NCBI RefSeq assembly: GCF_001704275.1
Contig: NZ_CP011533.1
Coordinates: 620,001-684,000, forward strand
DNA: 64,000 nt
Direction: 5' to 3'
Source of the DNA: Streptomyces noursei ATCC 11455
Lineage (GTDB): Bacteria; Actinomycetota; Actinomycetes; Streptomycetales; Streptomycetaceae
Every line of letters begins with the position of its first letter. The stretch's first letter is position 1. Shown in pieces: positions 33,520 through 42,166 of this stretch. The notes beneath the pieces were generated by a model that had not been told where the DNA came from, made no database searches, and worked only from the letters and a program-made list of their open reading frames with translations. Both the position numbers and the translations under genes were made by a program.

Positions 33520-34236
33520 CTACCAGGGCACTGTCTGGCCCGAGCGGTCCAGATACGCCAGACCGGGCGTGCCCAGTTTGGCCAGCAGGACGTCCACCAG
33601 CAGCGGGACGCTCTCCTCGATGGTGAACGGCGCGTCCGGTCCCCCGAGCGCGGTGCGGATCCAGCCCGGTGCCAGGAGGACGAAGCCGCGCCGCGTCTCT
33701 GCCTGGCGGGCCGCGAAACTGCGCATGAACATGTTCAAGGCCGCTTTGCTTCCCCGGTAGACCTCGCGGCCTGCGGTCGTGTTGTTCGTGATGCTGCCCT
33801 GCCCGGACGACATCGCTCCGATGAGGCCGGTGGGGGACACCAGGTCTTCGAGCGCCTCGATGACGCGCATGGGGCTCAGAGCGTTGGTGATCATCACCTC
33901 GACAAAATCCTCTGTCGCCACCTTGCCGATCGGTGTCCGCTCGTTGTTCGTGGTGCCGGCGTTGACGAAGAGCAGGTCGAGCCGGCGTTCCGCAAGACGC
34001 TCGTGCAGGGGCGCAAGGTGGTCGGGCGCGTTGACGTCGAGATGCTCGATGGTGACGCGGCCCTCGGCGCGGTCGGCGAGATCGTGCAGGGGCGTTGGCA
34101 CGGAGGTATCGCGGACCGTGCCGATGACGCTCCAGCCTCGGCCTAGGAGTTCAGCCGCGATCGCGTGTCCGAGGCCGCGTGAGGCCCCGACGATGAGGGC
34201 GGTCGGCGTGCGCTGCCCTGTGACAGTCGATGGCAT
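33520..34236 (-). CDS. Short-chain dehydrogenase/reductase
   Basis: The 238-residue enzyme has the classical SDR features: ALIVGASRGLGHAIA (TGxxxGxG variant; residues 13-27), the NAG of strand 4 (LLFVNAGTTN), the catalytic Ser in MSSGQGS and YRGSK (YxxxK) at about 160-164, and APGWIRTALGG after strand 6. GxxGxG followed by TVRDTS suggests NADP use. It heads a unit with the alpha/beta hydrolase and is divergent from the Lrp-type regulator, which likely controls it. Confidence 0.9.
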   Translation of the reverse strand: MPSTVTGQRTPTALIVGASRGLGHAIAAELLGRGWSVIGTVRDTSVPTPLHDLADRAEGRVTIEHLDVNAPDHLAPLHERLAERRLDLLFVNAGTTNNERTPIGKVATEDFVEVMITNALSPMRVIEALEDLVSPTGLIGAMSSGQGSITNNTTAGREVYRGSKAALNMFMRSFAARQAETRRGFVLLAPGWIRTALGGPDAPFTIEESVPLLVDVLLAKLGTPGLAYLDRSGQTVPW

Positions 34237-34399
34237 AGCGCGTCATCTCCATTCCTTTGCGTTGCGAGTTCACTTCGTGCGTCCTTGCCCCGGACCGTCT
34301 CGGGGCGACGCCGGGGTACGCACTGTCGTGCCTCTTCATCGGCACGGAGCGAGTCTGCTCGCCGTGCTGCCGCAGATGCGATCCAGGCAGTTCAATTTG

Positions 34400-34405
34400 T
34401 AGGAT
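34400..34405 (+). promoter_or_regulatory. Probable -10 box of the Lrp gene (TAGGAT)
   Basis: TAGGAT is 7 nt upstream of ATG 34413; no ribosome binding site is present, pointing to a leaderless transcript. Confidence 0.55.
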
Positions 34406-34412
34406 TCCCGCT

Positions 34413-35456
34413 ATGACAGGTGCATCGATGTCTCAATCCCTCGCGATTCAGCCCGATGATGTGCGAATCATTCGTGCACTGCAGGTCGCCCCGAGGGCCT
34501 CCTTCGCGTCGATAGCAGCCGCGCTCGGCCTCACCGAAGGCACCGTCAACCGCCGATATCGGCGGTTGCACGCCGACGGCGTCATCCGCGTCGCCGGCGT
34601 GGTCAACCCGGGAGCGTTGGGACAAAGCAGATGGCTGGTACGACTACGCTGCCGGCCCGGCAGCGTCGCGGCGATCGCGGGCGCGCTCGCCAAGCGGGAC
34701 GATGTCAACTGGGTGGCCCTCGGCGCGGCCGGCTCCGAAGTCACGTGCGCGACTCAGTCACGGGATCAGGCGCAGCGAGAAGAGTTGCTCGGCCAACGGC
34801 TTCCGCGCACCGCGGCGGTGCTCGACATCAACGCCTTCGCCATGCTCCGCCAGTTCATGGGAGGCCGCGGCCACTACTGGGCCGCACTCCACGGCGTGCT
34901 GTCCCCGGAGCAGGAAGCCATGCTCGGGAGCGACGGCCCGCCATTCACGGAGTCTCCGGTCGTCGCTGATGACCCTGTACACCTCAGCGCCGAAGAAGAG
35001 AAGATTCTCGGCGCGCTCGCCGCCGACGGTCGGGCCAGTCTCGTCGACCTGGCCAGAGCGGCGGATTCCACACCCGGCCGCGTATCCCGCCGGCTCGGCG
35101 TCCTGCTCCAACAACGCGTCGTCCACATCGACGTCGAGATCGCCCCGGCGGCCTTGGGCTATCACGCGCGGGCCAACCTGTGGCTGCGCGTGCATCCGTC
35201 CGAGGTGAAGAACGTCGGACGCTCACTGGCACGAGAACCAGAGATCGCCTTCGCCGCGGCCATCTCCGGCCCCTACAACATCCACGCCGTCGCCCACTGC
35301 CGAGACCTCGACGAACTCTTCGAGTTCACGTCGGAACGCATCGGGGCTCTGCCCGGCCTGCAGAGCATGGAAGTCTCACCTGTCCTACGGCACGTCAAGC
35401 AAGCCGGCACGCTGCTGTCCGGCGATCGCCTCGTCGTGCCGCCGACTCACGCGTGA
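34413..35456 (+). CDS. Lrp/AsnC-family regulator with duplicated module
   Basis: The 347-residue protein is about twice the length of a normal Lrp protein and consists of two HTH plus effector halves. HTH 1 is VRIIRALQVAPRASFASIAA followed by LTEGTVNRRYRRL (about 17-50); HTH 2 is EEKILGALAADGRASLVDLA followed by TPGRVSRRLGVLL (about 191-230). Each is followed by a RAM-like ligand domain (LWLRVHPSEVKNVGRSLAREPE, GPYNIHAVAHCRDLDEL). Tandem Lrp proteins are frequent in actinomycetes and usually sense amino acids or similar ligands. It is divergent from the SDR/hydrolase unit by 176 bp. The upstream extension of the frame to 34257 is not needed given the -10 box. Confidence 0.9.
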   Translation: MTGASMSQSLAIQPDDVRIIRALQVAPRASFASIAAALGLTEGTVNRRYRRLHADGVIRVAGVVNPGALGQSRWLVRLRCRPGSVAAIAGALAKRDDVNWVALGAAGSEVTCATQSRDQAQREELLGQRLPRTAAVLDINAFAMLRQFMGGRGHYWAALHGVLSPEQEAMLGSDGPPFTESPVVADDPVHLSAEEEKILGALAADGRASLVDLARAADSTPGRVSRRLGVLLQQRVVHIDVEIAPAALGYHARANLWLRVHPSEVKNVGRSLAREPEIAFAAAISGPYNIHAVAHCRDLDELFEFTSERIGALPGLQSMEVSPVLRHVKQAGTLLSGDRLVVPPTHA

Positions 35457-35569
35457 CGCAGGCAGGCCCGAGGCGTCGCAACGCCTCACGACAAGCTCGT
35501 CGTCCGCTACGAGGCGCGTCCCAGCCCGCCTTCGTACGGCAGTCCCTGTGACCTCATTTCAAACACGGG

Positions 35570-35974
35570 CTAGTAGGACTGCAGCTCCACCAGCGTGCCG
35601 TCCGGCGTCCTGATGTGTGCGGTGCGGAGGTCGGGGCCCCAGTCGGGGCGGTCCTGGGGCTCGGCGAGGACCGCGGCGCCGTGCTCGCTCAGGCAGCGCG
35701 TGGCGGCGTCCACGTCGTCGACGCGCAGGACGAGCATCGCGGAATCCTGCGCGGGCGCGGCCGACGGCAGATCGCCGGTGCCGATCGCCTGGGCGATGGC
35801 CGTGCGCGCGTACAGCACGAGGACGGCCTCGCCGCCCAGGTCCCAGTTGGCGTAGCCGGCAGCGGGCAGCACCTTGACGGGCTCGATGCCCAACAGATCG
35901 CGGAGCGCTTCGGTCCAGAAACCCGCTGCGGTGTCGAAGTCCTCGACCAGCAGCCGGGGGTACAGGGCGTCCAT
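35570..35974 (-). CDS. VOC (glyoxalase/bleomycin-resistance) fold protein
   Basis: The 134-residue protein has two beta-alpha-beta-beta-beta modules: YPRLLVEDFDTAAGFWTEAL with LLGIEPVKVLPAAGYANWDL, then MLVLRVDDVDAATRCLSEHG and AHIRTPDGTLVELQSY, the last with the usual metal or ligand Glu. Members are lyases, dioxygenases or drug-binding proteins; no specific function can be read. ATG 35974 is 7 nt after TACGAT on the minus strand, so it is probably leaderless. It is convergent with the Lrp gene. Confidence 0.88.
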   Translation of the reverse strand: MDALYPRLLVEDFDTAAGFWTEALRDLLGIEPVKVLPAAGYANWDLGGEAVLVLYARTAIAQAIGTGDLPSAAPAQDSAMLVLRVDDVDAATRCLSEHGAAVLAEPQDRPDWGPDLRTAHIRTPDGTLVELQSY

Positions 35975-35981
35975 GGCGGCG

Positions 35982-35987
35982 ATCGTA
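35982..35987 (-). promoter_or_regulatory. Probable -10 box of the VOC gene (TACGAT)
   Basis: TACGAT on the minus strand is followed by 7 nt and the ATG at 35974. Confidence 0.5.
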
Positions 35988-36157
35988 TCCCCGCTCCGGG
36001 CCCCGCGTCGGTGGATTGTCGACCTCGTGTGACTGGGGACCCGACTGAGGGGAAGCGGGCGACCGGGAGAGGTGGCGTTCCCAGGCTCGGGACGGTGCCT
36101 GGGGCGTGGGGCGGGAGCCGCCAAGGCGTCGCGCGGTCGCGATGGCAGGATGAGGGC

Positions 36158-36685
36158 ATGGTGACGAATCAGCCGCCGTGGTCGGGGCTTCATGCTGATC
36201 TGCTGGCGGCGAAGGCGTTGGTGTACGACGCGAGCGGTTTCGCCTGCTCACCGCCGGCGCCCGAACCGGAGAGCACCGAGTACGCGGCGTGCGGTTTCAC
36301 GCTCGACGGCCGCTCGGTCCGGTTCCGCGTGGGCAAGACCACCCCGACGAAGGTGGGCCAGTTCGTCACCGTGTGGCAGCGGTCTGCGGAGGGGCCGATC
36401 CGGCCCTTCGACGCCGACGACGGCGTGGACCTCTTCGTCATCAGCAGCCACGACGCCGACGGCTTCGGGCAGTTCGTGTTCCCGGTCGAGGTGTTGTGCG
36501 AGCGCGGCATCGTCTCCCGCGACGGTTCCGGTGGGAAGCGCGGATTCCGCGTGTATCCGCCCTGGGTGACCACGACCAACCGGCAGGCCCGCAGCACGCA
36601 GGCATGGCAGGTGAACTACTTCTTCCACCTCGACCAGGACGGGGCTGCCGACCTGACGCGCGCCCGCGCGCTCTACCACCCGTAG
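36158..36685 (+). CDS. MepB-family protein
   Basis: The 175-residue protein matches the MepB family (first seen beside the mepRA multidrug-efflux genes of Staphylococcus): ESTEYAACGFTLDGRSVRFR, GKTTPTKVGQFVTVWQRS, DLFVISSHDADGFGQFVFP and KRGFRVYPPWVTTTNRQA are its conserved blocks. The biochemical role is unknown. It is soluble and has no signal peptide. The next gene, convergent, is an MFS exporter. CAGGAT and GAGGG both precede the ATG closely, so initiation mode is unclear. Confidence 0.85.
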   Translation: MVTNQPPWSGLHADLLAAKALVYDASGFACSPPAPEPESTEYAACGFTLDGRSVRFRVGKTTPTKVGQFVTVWQRSAEGPIRPFDADDGVDLFVISSHDADGFGQFVFPVEVLCERGIVSRDGSGGKRGFRVYPPWVTTTNRQARSTQAWQVNYFFHLDQDGAADLTRARALYHP

Positions 36686-36776
36686 GCGCCCGCCGCCGCC
36701 AGGTCGCCCGGTGCGCCCAGGCAGCGCCCGGCCCGAGCGTCGGGGGACCGTGCCGCACCGCGCCCCATCAGGTCCG

Positions 36777-38021
36777 TCAGGTCAGACCGGTGGCCTGTTC
36801 CGCGGCGCCCTGGGGCGACTTCGCACGGCGCGGGAGCAGCAGTGGCGTGGCCAGGAGGGCGACTCCGGCGCCGGCGATCGCGATGCGGGGGCTGGTGACG
36901 GCGGCGAACAGACCCCACACCATGGTCACGACGGCGATGCTGGTGCTGCTGCTGATCGACCATGCGGACAGGGTGCGGGCGACCCGGTCGGGGGCGGTGT
37001 GTTCGAGCCGGTAGGTGGCCAGCACCGGGTTGAACACGCCGATGCAGGTCACCAGGCCGAGTTGGACGACGACGATGAGCACCATCCCAGGGACTCCGGG
37101 CCCGACGAACGCCAATCCGACGGGCCAGCAGGCACGCAGCGCGCCGGCGGTGAGCAGCACCCTGCGCTGCCCGAACCGCGGCACGAGGCGGCGCGAGAGC
37201 CGTGAGCCGACGAGACCGCCGACGCACGGGCTCGCGAAGACCAGGCCGTACTGCCACGGTGCGAACCCGAGACGGCCCAGCAGGAGTACGGCCATCAGCG
37301 GCTCGGAGGCCATGATCAGGCCGTTGACCACGATCCCGTTGAAGAACAGCGGGCGCAGCACGGGGTGGCCGAGGATGTGACGCCACCCTTCGAGCAGATC
37401 GGCCGCGCGCAGCCGCGGGCCACCGGTGCGCGCCGGCTGCGGTTCGGTCCCGCCGATGGCGCGGAGGCCGAGCGCCGAGAGCAGATAGCTGACCGCATCG
37501 GCCACCACGGTCGTCACCGGGCCGAACATCCCGACCGCGGCCCCGCCCAGCGGTGGTCCGACCGAGGTCGCGGTCCACATCGTGGACTCGAACCGGCTGT
37601 TGGCGACCAGCAGGTCCTCCGGCGGCACGAGCGCTTTCAGATACGCACCGCTGGCCGCCTTGAAGGCGATGTCGGCCGCGGCGACGACGATGGAGACGAC
37701 CAGGAGTTGGGCGAAGCCGAGCCAACCGAGCGCGAACGCGACGGGGACCGTCAACAATGCCGCGAACCGGCACAGATCCATCGCCATCATGACCGGACGC
37801 TTCCGCCGGAACTCCACCCACGGACCGAGCGGCACGGCCACCACGGCTCCCACCGCCCGCCCCGCGGCGGACAGCGCCGCCAGCTCCGTCGGACCGGAAT
37901 GCAGCACCAGGACCGCGAGCAGGGGGAACGCACCGAACCCGAGCCCCGTGCCGTAGGAGCTGACCGCGAACGCCGCCCACAGCCACCCGAACCGCCTGCC
38001 CAGGGCCCGCCCACCTGTCAT
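36777..38021 (-). CDS. MFS transporter (12-TM, enterobactin-exporter-like group)
   Basis: The 414-residue protein has about 12 membrane segments. LGPWVEFRRKRPVMMAMDLCR is the loop 2-3 motif A, FKAASGAYLKALVPPEDLLVANSRFE is the conserved region of the MFS_3/EntS-like group, and GGLVGSRLSRRLVPRFGQRR repeats motif A in the second half. It should export a small molecule. No regulator is adjacent. The start ATG 38021 has GTGAGG upstream. Confidence 0.88.
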   Translation of the reverse strand: MTGGRALGRRFGWLWAAFAVSSYGTGLGFGAFPLLAVLVLHSGPTELAALSAAGRAVGAVVAVPLGPWVEFRRKRPVMMAMDLCRFAALLTVPVAFALGWLGFAQLLVVSIVVAAADIAFKAASGAYLKALVPPEDLLVANSRFESTMWTATSVGPPLGGAAVGMFGPVTTVVADAVSYLLSALGLRAIGGTEPQPARTGGPRLRAADLLEGWRHILGHPVLRPLFFNGIVVNGLIMASEPLMAVLLLGRLGFAPWQYGLVFASPCVGGLVGSRLSRRLVPRFGQRRVLLTAGALRACWPVGLAFVGPGVPGMVLIVVVQLGLVTCIGVFNPVLATYRLEHTAPDRVARTLSAWSISSSTSIAVVTMVWGLFAAVTSPRIAIAGAGVALLATPLLLPRRAKSPQGAAEQATGLT

Positions 38022-38348
38022 GCCTCACACAACTCTCGTCGATCCGAACGCCCGCACACCGGCCATCGGCATCAAAGCGAGAAGCGCCGCCCGGAGCAAA
38101 CAACCGATCCATCGCGGGGCACAACCATCCGTTGTGCAGATCCGCCGCACCAGCCCCCACCACTCACCGCACGCCCCGCGCCGCACATCGACACCGAGCG
38201 TCACGGTCCTGACCGGTAAGCGGTGGCCCACCGTGGGCACGGTCACCGGGTTCGAGATCTGGTGGGCTCATCGCGACGGCGGCAGATCCGGTTGAAGCCG
38301 GCAGACAAGAGAGCCACCGGGGAAGAGCCACGGGGGCCGGGGCAGAAC
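38022..38348. other. Intergenic region, nothing recognised
   Basis: These 327 bp hold the MFS promoter and the 3' flank of the sigma factor gene. No gene, repeat or clear hairpin was recognised. Confidence 0.5.
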
Positions 38349-39560
38349 CTATGTCCTGACCCGGCCGGCCCGGGATTCCAGGTAGCGCTGCTCGGCGATG
38401 CTGGCGGTGGCCTTCGCGGCGCGCCGGTACAGCTCGTACGCGGCAGCCGGGTCGCCGGCCTTCTCCAGCAGGTGCGCCCGTACGGACAGCAGCCGGTGAT
38501 GGCCGGACATCCGCGCGTCATCGTCCAGTGTGCCGAGCAAAGCCAGCCCGGCCTGCGGGCCCTTGGTCTCGGCGAGTGCGATCGCACGGTTGAGGGTGAC
38601 CATCGGGTTGGGCGCGATGCGTTCGAGGATCAGGTAGAGGGCGTGCACCTGCGGCCAGTTGGTCTCCTCGGCCGTGGCGGCGTCGGCGTGGGTGGCGGCG
38701 ATGGCGGCCTGCAGTTGGTAGGGCCCCAGCTCCGGGCCGGCCAGCGCGGCCTTGACCAGCTCGGTGCCCTCGTCGATCAGCGCGCGGTCCCACCGCGTAC
38801 GGTCCTGCTCGTCCAGCGGCACCAGGTCACCGCCCGCCGTCGTCCGGGCCTCCCGGCGGGCGTGGGTCAGCAGCATCAGTGCGAGCAGCCCGGCCGCCTC
38901 GCCGTCCTCGGGCAGCTGCGCGCGGACCATCCTGGCCAGTCGGATCGCCTCGCGGGCGAGGTCGGGGCGGTGCAGCTCGCTGCCCGAGGAGGCGGTGTAG
39001 CCCTCGTTGAAGATCAGGTAGAGCACGTGCAGCACGACCCGCAGCCGCTCCTCGCGCTCGGCGCCGGCCGGCAGGCGGAACGAGCTGCCGGCGGCCTTGA
39101 TCCGCTGCTTGGCCCGGCTGATCCTGGCCGCCATCGTGGCCTCCGGCACCAGGAACGCGCGGGCGATCTCGGCGGTGGTCAGGCCACCGACCGCCCGGAG
39201 CGTCAGCGCGGTTTGGGAGGCCGCGGTCAGCGTCGGGTGGCAGCACAGGAACAGCAGCACCAGCGTGTCGTCGGAATCCGGTACGTCCTCGGGCACCACT
39301 TCGGCGGCGGCCGCCGACTCCCGCTCGCGGCGCGCGTGCTCGCTGCGCAGCTGGTCGATGAACCGCCGGGAGGCCACGGTCACCAGCCAGCCGCGGGGGT
39401 TGTCGGGCACGCCCTCGGCCGGCCACTGCACGGTGGCCGCGAGGACGGCCTCCTGTACGGCGTCCTCACACCCTTCGAACTGGCCGTGCCGACGTACCAA
39501 CGCGCCGAGGACCTGCGGCGTGAGCGCGCGCAGCAGGTCCTCGATGACGGGTGCGGTCAT
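38349..39560 (-). CDS. ECF RNA polymerase sigma factor, ECF42-like with C-terminal TPR-like extension
   Basis: The 403-residue protein is about twice the length of a simple ECF sigma. Region 2 (CEDAVQEAVLAATVQWPAEG, NPRGWLVTVASRRFIDQLRSE) and region 4 (LTLRAVGGLTTAEIARAFLV, MAARISRAKQRIKAA) are followed by a ~200-residue helical extension with NRAIALAETKGPQAGL and HHRLLSVRAHLLEKAGDPAAAYELYRRAA, the TPR-like part of ECF42 factors. ECF42 sigmas are encoded with DGPF-domain proteins instead of an anti-sigma factor, and that is the case here. The ATG overlaps the TGA of the DGPF gene (39557-39560). Confidence 0.92.
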   Translation of the reverse strand: MTAPVIEDLLRALTPQVLGALVRRHGQFEGCEDAVQEAVLAATVQWPAEGVPDNPRGWLVTVASRRFIDQLRSEHARRERESAAAAEVVPEDVPDSDDTLVLLFLCCHPTLTAASQTALTLRAVGGLTTAEIARAFLVPEATMAARISRAKQRIKAAGSSFRLPAGAEREERLRVVLHVLYLIFNEGYTASSGSELHRPDLAREAIRLARMVRAQLPEDGEAAGLLALMLLTHARREARTTAGGDLVPLDEQDRTRWDRALIDEGTELVKAALAGPELGPYQLQAAIAATHADAATAEETNWPQVHALYLILERIAPNPMVTLNRAIALAETKGPQAGLALLGTLDDDARMSGHHRLLSVRAHLLEKAGDPAAAYELYRRAAKATASIAEQRYLESRAGRVRT

Positions 39561-39928
39561 GCCTCCAATTGTCCCTCGGCGAACATCACCTGCCGCACCT
39601 CGACCCCGAGGCCGGCGATCGCGGTGTCCGGGATCTGCGCCGCCAGCTCGATCGCCCGCTGCTTGTTCTCGCAGTCGATCAGGTAGAAGCCCCCCAGGTA
39701 CTCCTTGGACTCCAGGAAGGGTCCGTCGGTCACCACCGGCTGGCCGTTGCGTACGGACACCACGACTGCCTGCGACGGGTCGACCAGTGCCTGCGTGGTG
39801 ATCAGCTCGCCGGACTTCTTCAGCGCCTCGATGAACGCGCCGTGCCCCTCGCCGATCGCCGCCTTCTCCTCGTCGGTCAGCGCGTCCAGCACGGCCGGGT
39901 TGATGTGCATGCTGATCAGGAACTTCAT
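39557..39928 (-). CDS. YCII-related DGPF-domain protein
   Basis: The 123-residue protein has the ferredoxin-like YCII fold and the defining motif VVTDGPFLESKEYLGGFYLID (about 67-87; core TDGPF). These proteins are the usual partners and regulon members of ECF42 sigma factors; the biochemical role is unsettled. GGAGGACGAC precedes the ATG at 39928. It is the first gene of the unit and is coupled to the sigma gene by an ATGA overlap. Confidence 0.93.
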   Translation of the reverse strand: MKFLISMHINPAVLDALTDEEKAAIGEGHGAFIEALKKSGELITTQALVDPSQAVVVSVRNGQPVVTDGPFLESKEYLGGFYLIDCENKQRAIELAAQIPDTAIAGLGVEVRQVMFAEGQLEA

Positions 39929-39978
39929 GTCGTCCTCCGCGTGGTGCGCGGGCCCCGGGTGGGCCCTTCGTCTCCATG

Positions 39979-40005
39979 GTCGGAGCCGCCGCCGTCGTCT
40001 TGACA
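39979..40005 (-). promoter_or_regulatory. Candidate ECF42-type promoter
   Basis: On the minus strand TGTCAA (40005-40000) is followed after 17 nt by CGAC (39982-39979), about 50 bp upstream of the DGPF start. From memory ECF42 promoters have a TGTCGA-like -35 and CGA-type -10, so this fits autoregulation with one change in the -35. Confidence 0.35.
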
Positions 40006-40150
40006 TCCGCCGCCGAAAATTTCGTCCGTATTTCCAGCCGACGGATGCACGGGCGTGCCGCAGACCCTGGAGGTCGCATCCTGTCCCCCTTATGGGCAGC
40101 CCCGGGCACGCGTGCGCGCGCCCATCCCTGGGAGCCCCTTCCCGGGGCCG

Positions 40151-41350
40151 TCACCCGCGTCCGGTGAACTGCTGCCCCACCCCGAGGCGGCGCAGGTCGG
40201 CGAGGACCTGCGGATCCTGGGCGTCCAGCCAGTCGCAGAGCTGCCGGAAGGAGACCAGGCGGACGTCCTTGCGCGCGTCGTCGGCGATGTGCTTGAGCGC
40301 CTCTTCGACGGCGTCCATGTAGATGCCGCCGTTCCACTTCTCGAAGTGGTTGCCGATGAAGAACGGCGCCCGGTTGGTCTCGTAGGCCCGCTGGAAACCG
40401 GCGATGTACGCCTCGGTGGCCTGCTTGCGCCAGCCCGGGTAGTTGGCCGGCGGTGCCTTGGTGGAGTTCTTGGACTGGTTGGCCAGGATGTTGTAGTCCA
40501 TCGAGAGCACCTCGAAGGAGTGCCCGGGGAAAGGTATCTGCTGGAGCGGGAAGTCCCAGACGCCCTGCTTCTTGACCGGCCAGACCTGGCGGCCGCCCGG
40601 AGAGCTGGCGTCGTACCGCCAGCCGCGCTTGCGGGCCGTGGGCAGCAGGTTGTCCTGGCCGAGCAGACACGGCGTACGGCCGCCGACCAGCTCCTTGGTG
40701 TAGTCGAAGGGCAGCGGGTCGAGGTCGGTGAAGCCGGTGTTGGTCCGCCAGTTGGTGACGAAGGACATCGCCTGCTCGATCTCGTCGTTCCACTGGGCGG
40801 GGGTCCAGTGCGCCACGGAGCCCGAGCCGGTACCGCAGAAGTGCCCGTTGAAGTGGGTACCGACCTCGTGGCCCTCCAACCACGCCGCGCGCACGTTCTT
40901 CAACGTCGCCTTGATGTGGTCGTCGGTGAGGTAGCCGATGTCGGAAGCGCCGACGCGGTTGTTCGGCGGGCGGTACATGCGCTTCTTCTGCTCGGGCAAC
41001 AGATACAGCCCGGAGAGGAAGAAGGTCATCGAGGCGTTGTGGTCCTTGGCCAGCTTGCGGAACCGCGGGAAGAGGCCGTTGCCCACCTCGCCCGCCCCGT
41101 CCCAGGAGAAGACGACGAACTGCGGCGGCTTCTGGCCCGGCTCCAACTTCTGCGGGGTGGGCGGCTGGTTGGGCTGCTTTCCGGTGTACGCGGTCGAGCC
41201 GTCGCCGATCGGCTTGGCCGGAACCGTGCCTTCCGGGTTGGCCGCGACCGTGTCAGAGGCCGATCCGAAGGGCGAGCAGCCGGCCACGGTGAGCGCGGCC
41301 GCCGCTCCCATCCCGAGTCCCAACACGCCCCGGCGGCTCAGTGCACGCAT
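40151..41350 (-). CDS. Polysaccharide-deacetylase-like lipoprotein (Tat/lipobox)
   Basis: The 399-residue precursor has RALSRRGVLGLG followed by a hydrophobic stretch and a lipobox LTVAGC (Cys about 25), so it is a Tat-type lipoprotein anchored outside the membrane. The mature part has a NodB-like layout: QFVVFSWDGAGEVGNGLFPRF (strand 1 with catalytic Asp), MTFFLSG, GHEVGTHFNGHFCG (HxxxH metal pair) and MDAVEEALKHIADDARKDVRLVSFRQLCDWL at the end. The first motif has a single D-G instead of the usual D-D, so metal binding may differ from chitin-type deacetylases. ATG 41350 places the signal correctly. A GC hairpin (40100-40106 with 40141-40147) may terminate it. Confidence 0.82.
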   Translation of the reverse strand: MRALSRRGVLGLGMGAAAALTVAGCSPFGSASDTVAANPEGTVPAKPIGDGSTAYTGKQPNQPPTPQKLEPGQKPPQFVVFSWDGAGEVGNGLFPRFRKLAKDHNASMTFFLSGLYLLPEQKKRMYRPPNNRVGASDIGYLTDDHIKATLKNVRAAWLEGHEVGTHFNGHFCGTGSGSVAHWTPAQWNDEIEQAMSFVTNWRTNTGFTDLDPLPFDYTKELVGGRTPCLLGQDNLLPTARKRGWRYDASSPGGRQVWPVKKQGVWDFPLQQIPFPGHSFEVLSMDYNILANQSKNSTKAPPANYPGWRKQATEAYIAGFQRAYETNRAPFFIGNHFEKWNGGIYMDAVEEALKHIADDARKDVRLVSFRQLCDWLDAQDPQVLADLRRLGVGQQFTGRG

Positions 41351-41386
41351 GACAATCCCCATTGCAATCGTTCGGAGTTCTGGTTT

Positions 41387-41578
41387 GTGGGGCACCCAGC
41401 GAAGTGGGACTGGGACGCCCGGAAAGGCGGGGAGGTGGATGCCGAGCTCGCCGCTCCGGCCCCGCGAACGGGAATGTGGCAGCGGAAGGTCAACGGTGCG
41501 GCACCGGTGGAACAGCGGAAGACCAAGCGAGGCACGGCGGACGAGTGGGCCTCGGATCCACAGGCGGCGGCCCCGTAA
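41387..41578 (+). CDS. Possible small protein, function unknown
   Basis: A 63-codon frame from GTG 41387 (CGGAG 9 nt upstream) reads as a charged, soluble peptide (PAKWDWDARKGGEVDAELA, WQRKVNGAAPVEQRKTKRG, DEWASDPQAAAP) with mostly G/C third positions. No family is recognised. It overlaps the upstream region of the divergent lipoprotein gene, so it may also be chance. Confidence 0.3.
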   Translation: MGHPAKWDWDARKGGEVDAELAAPAPRTGMWQRKVNGAAPVEQRKTKRGTADEWASDPQAAAP

Positions 41579-42166
41579 GACCTCTGCGTCGCCGGCTCCT
41601 CCGCGCCTCCCCGGCGCGGATCAGTCGACTCCCCCAGCCCCTCCATCGAGGGCGCCGCACATCCCGAGAACGCAGCCGTCGCGTACCGCTGCGAGAGGGT
41701 CGGTCAGCCGCCCACGCCGTGAGCGAGCGCGCCATGGCGGAGGGCCGCTGCTGCGGCAGGTCCCGCCCTTCCCGTGGAATTCTCAACCTCGTGCATACGT
41801 GCTCCCCGTTCGACGGGCGGACGGAGCGTACGGCCCCAGCAGCCCGCCATCAGCGCCCTTGGACGCACACGACTCTGCCGTGGATCACTAGCGCGCCGAT
41901 AACGCCTCGCTAATGACGGAATCCCCAGACACCAACGAGGACCGGGCCGGACGTTACCCACCGGCCCCATCAGCCCCACTGGGCCACCGCTCCACCGGCC
42001 GTTCTCGACATGCAGTACACGACCGATAACTCCCCGTATCTCGCGGAGGCGGACGGAACTCCGCTCGGCGCCCACCTGCCGACCGGACACCGATTCCAGT
42101 CAGGTCAGGTCACGTCAGGACGAGCCAGGCCAGGCCGGACAGCACCGCGTTGCCGGTCGCCGCGGT
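41579..42166. other. Region without a recognised gene
   Basis: About 590 bp hold no frame with coding character. GC content falls locally near 41880-41930. It borders the broken kinase-LamG gene and may be part of the same decayed region. Confidence 0.45.
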
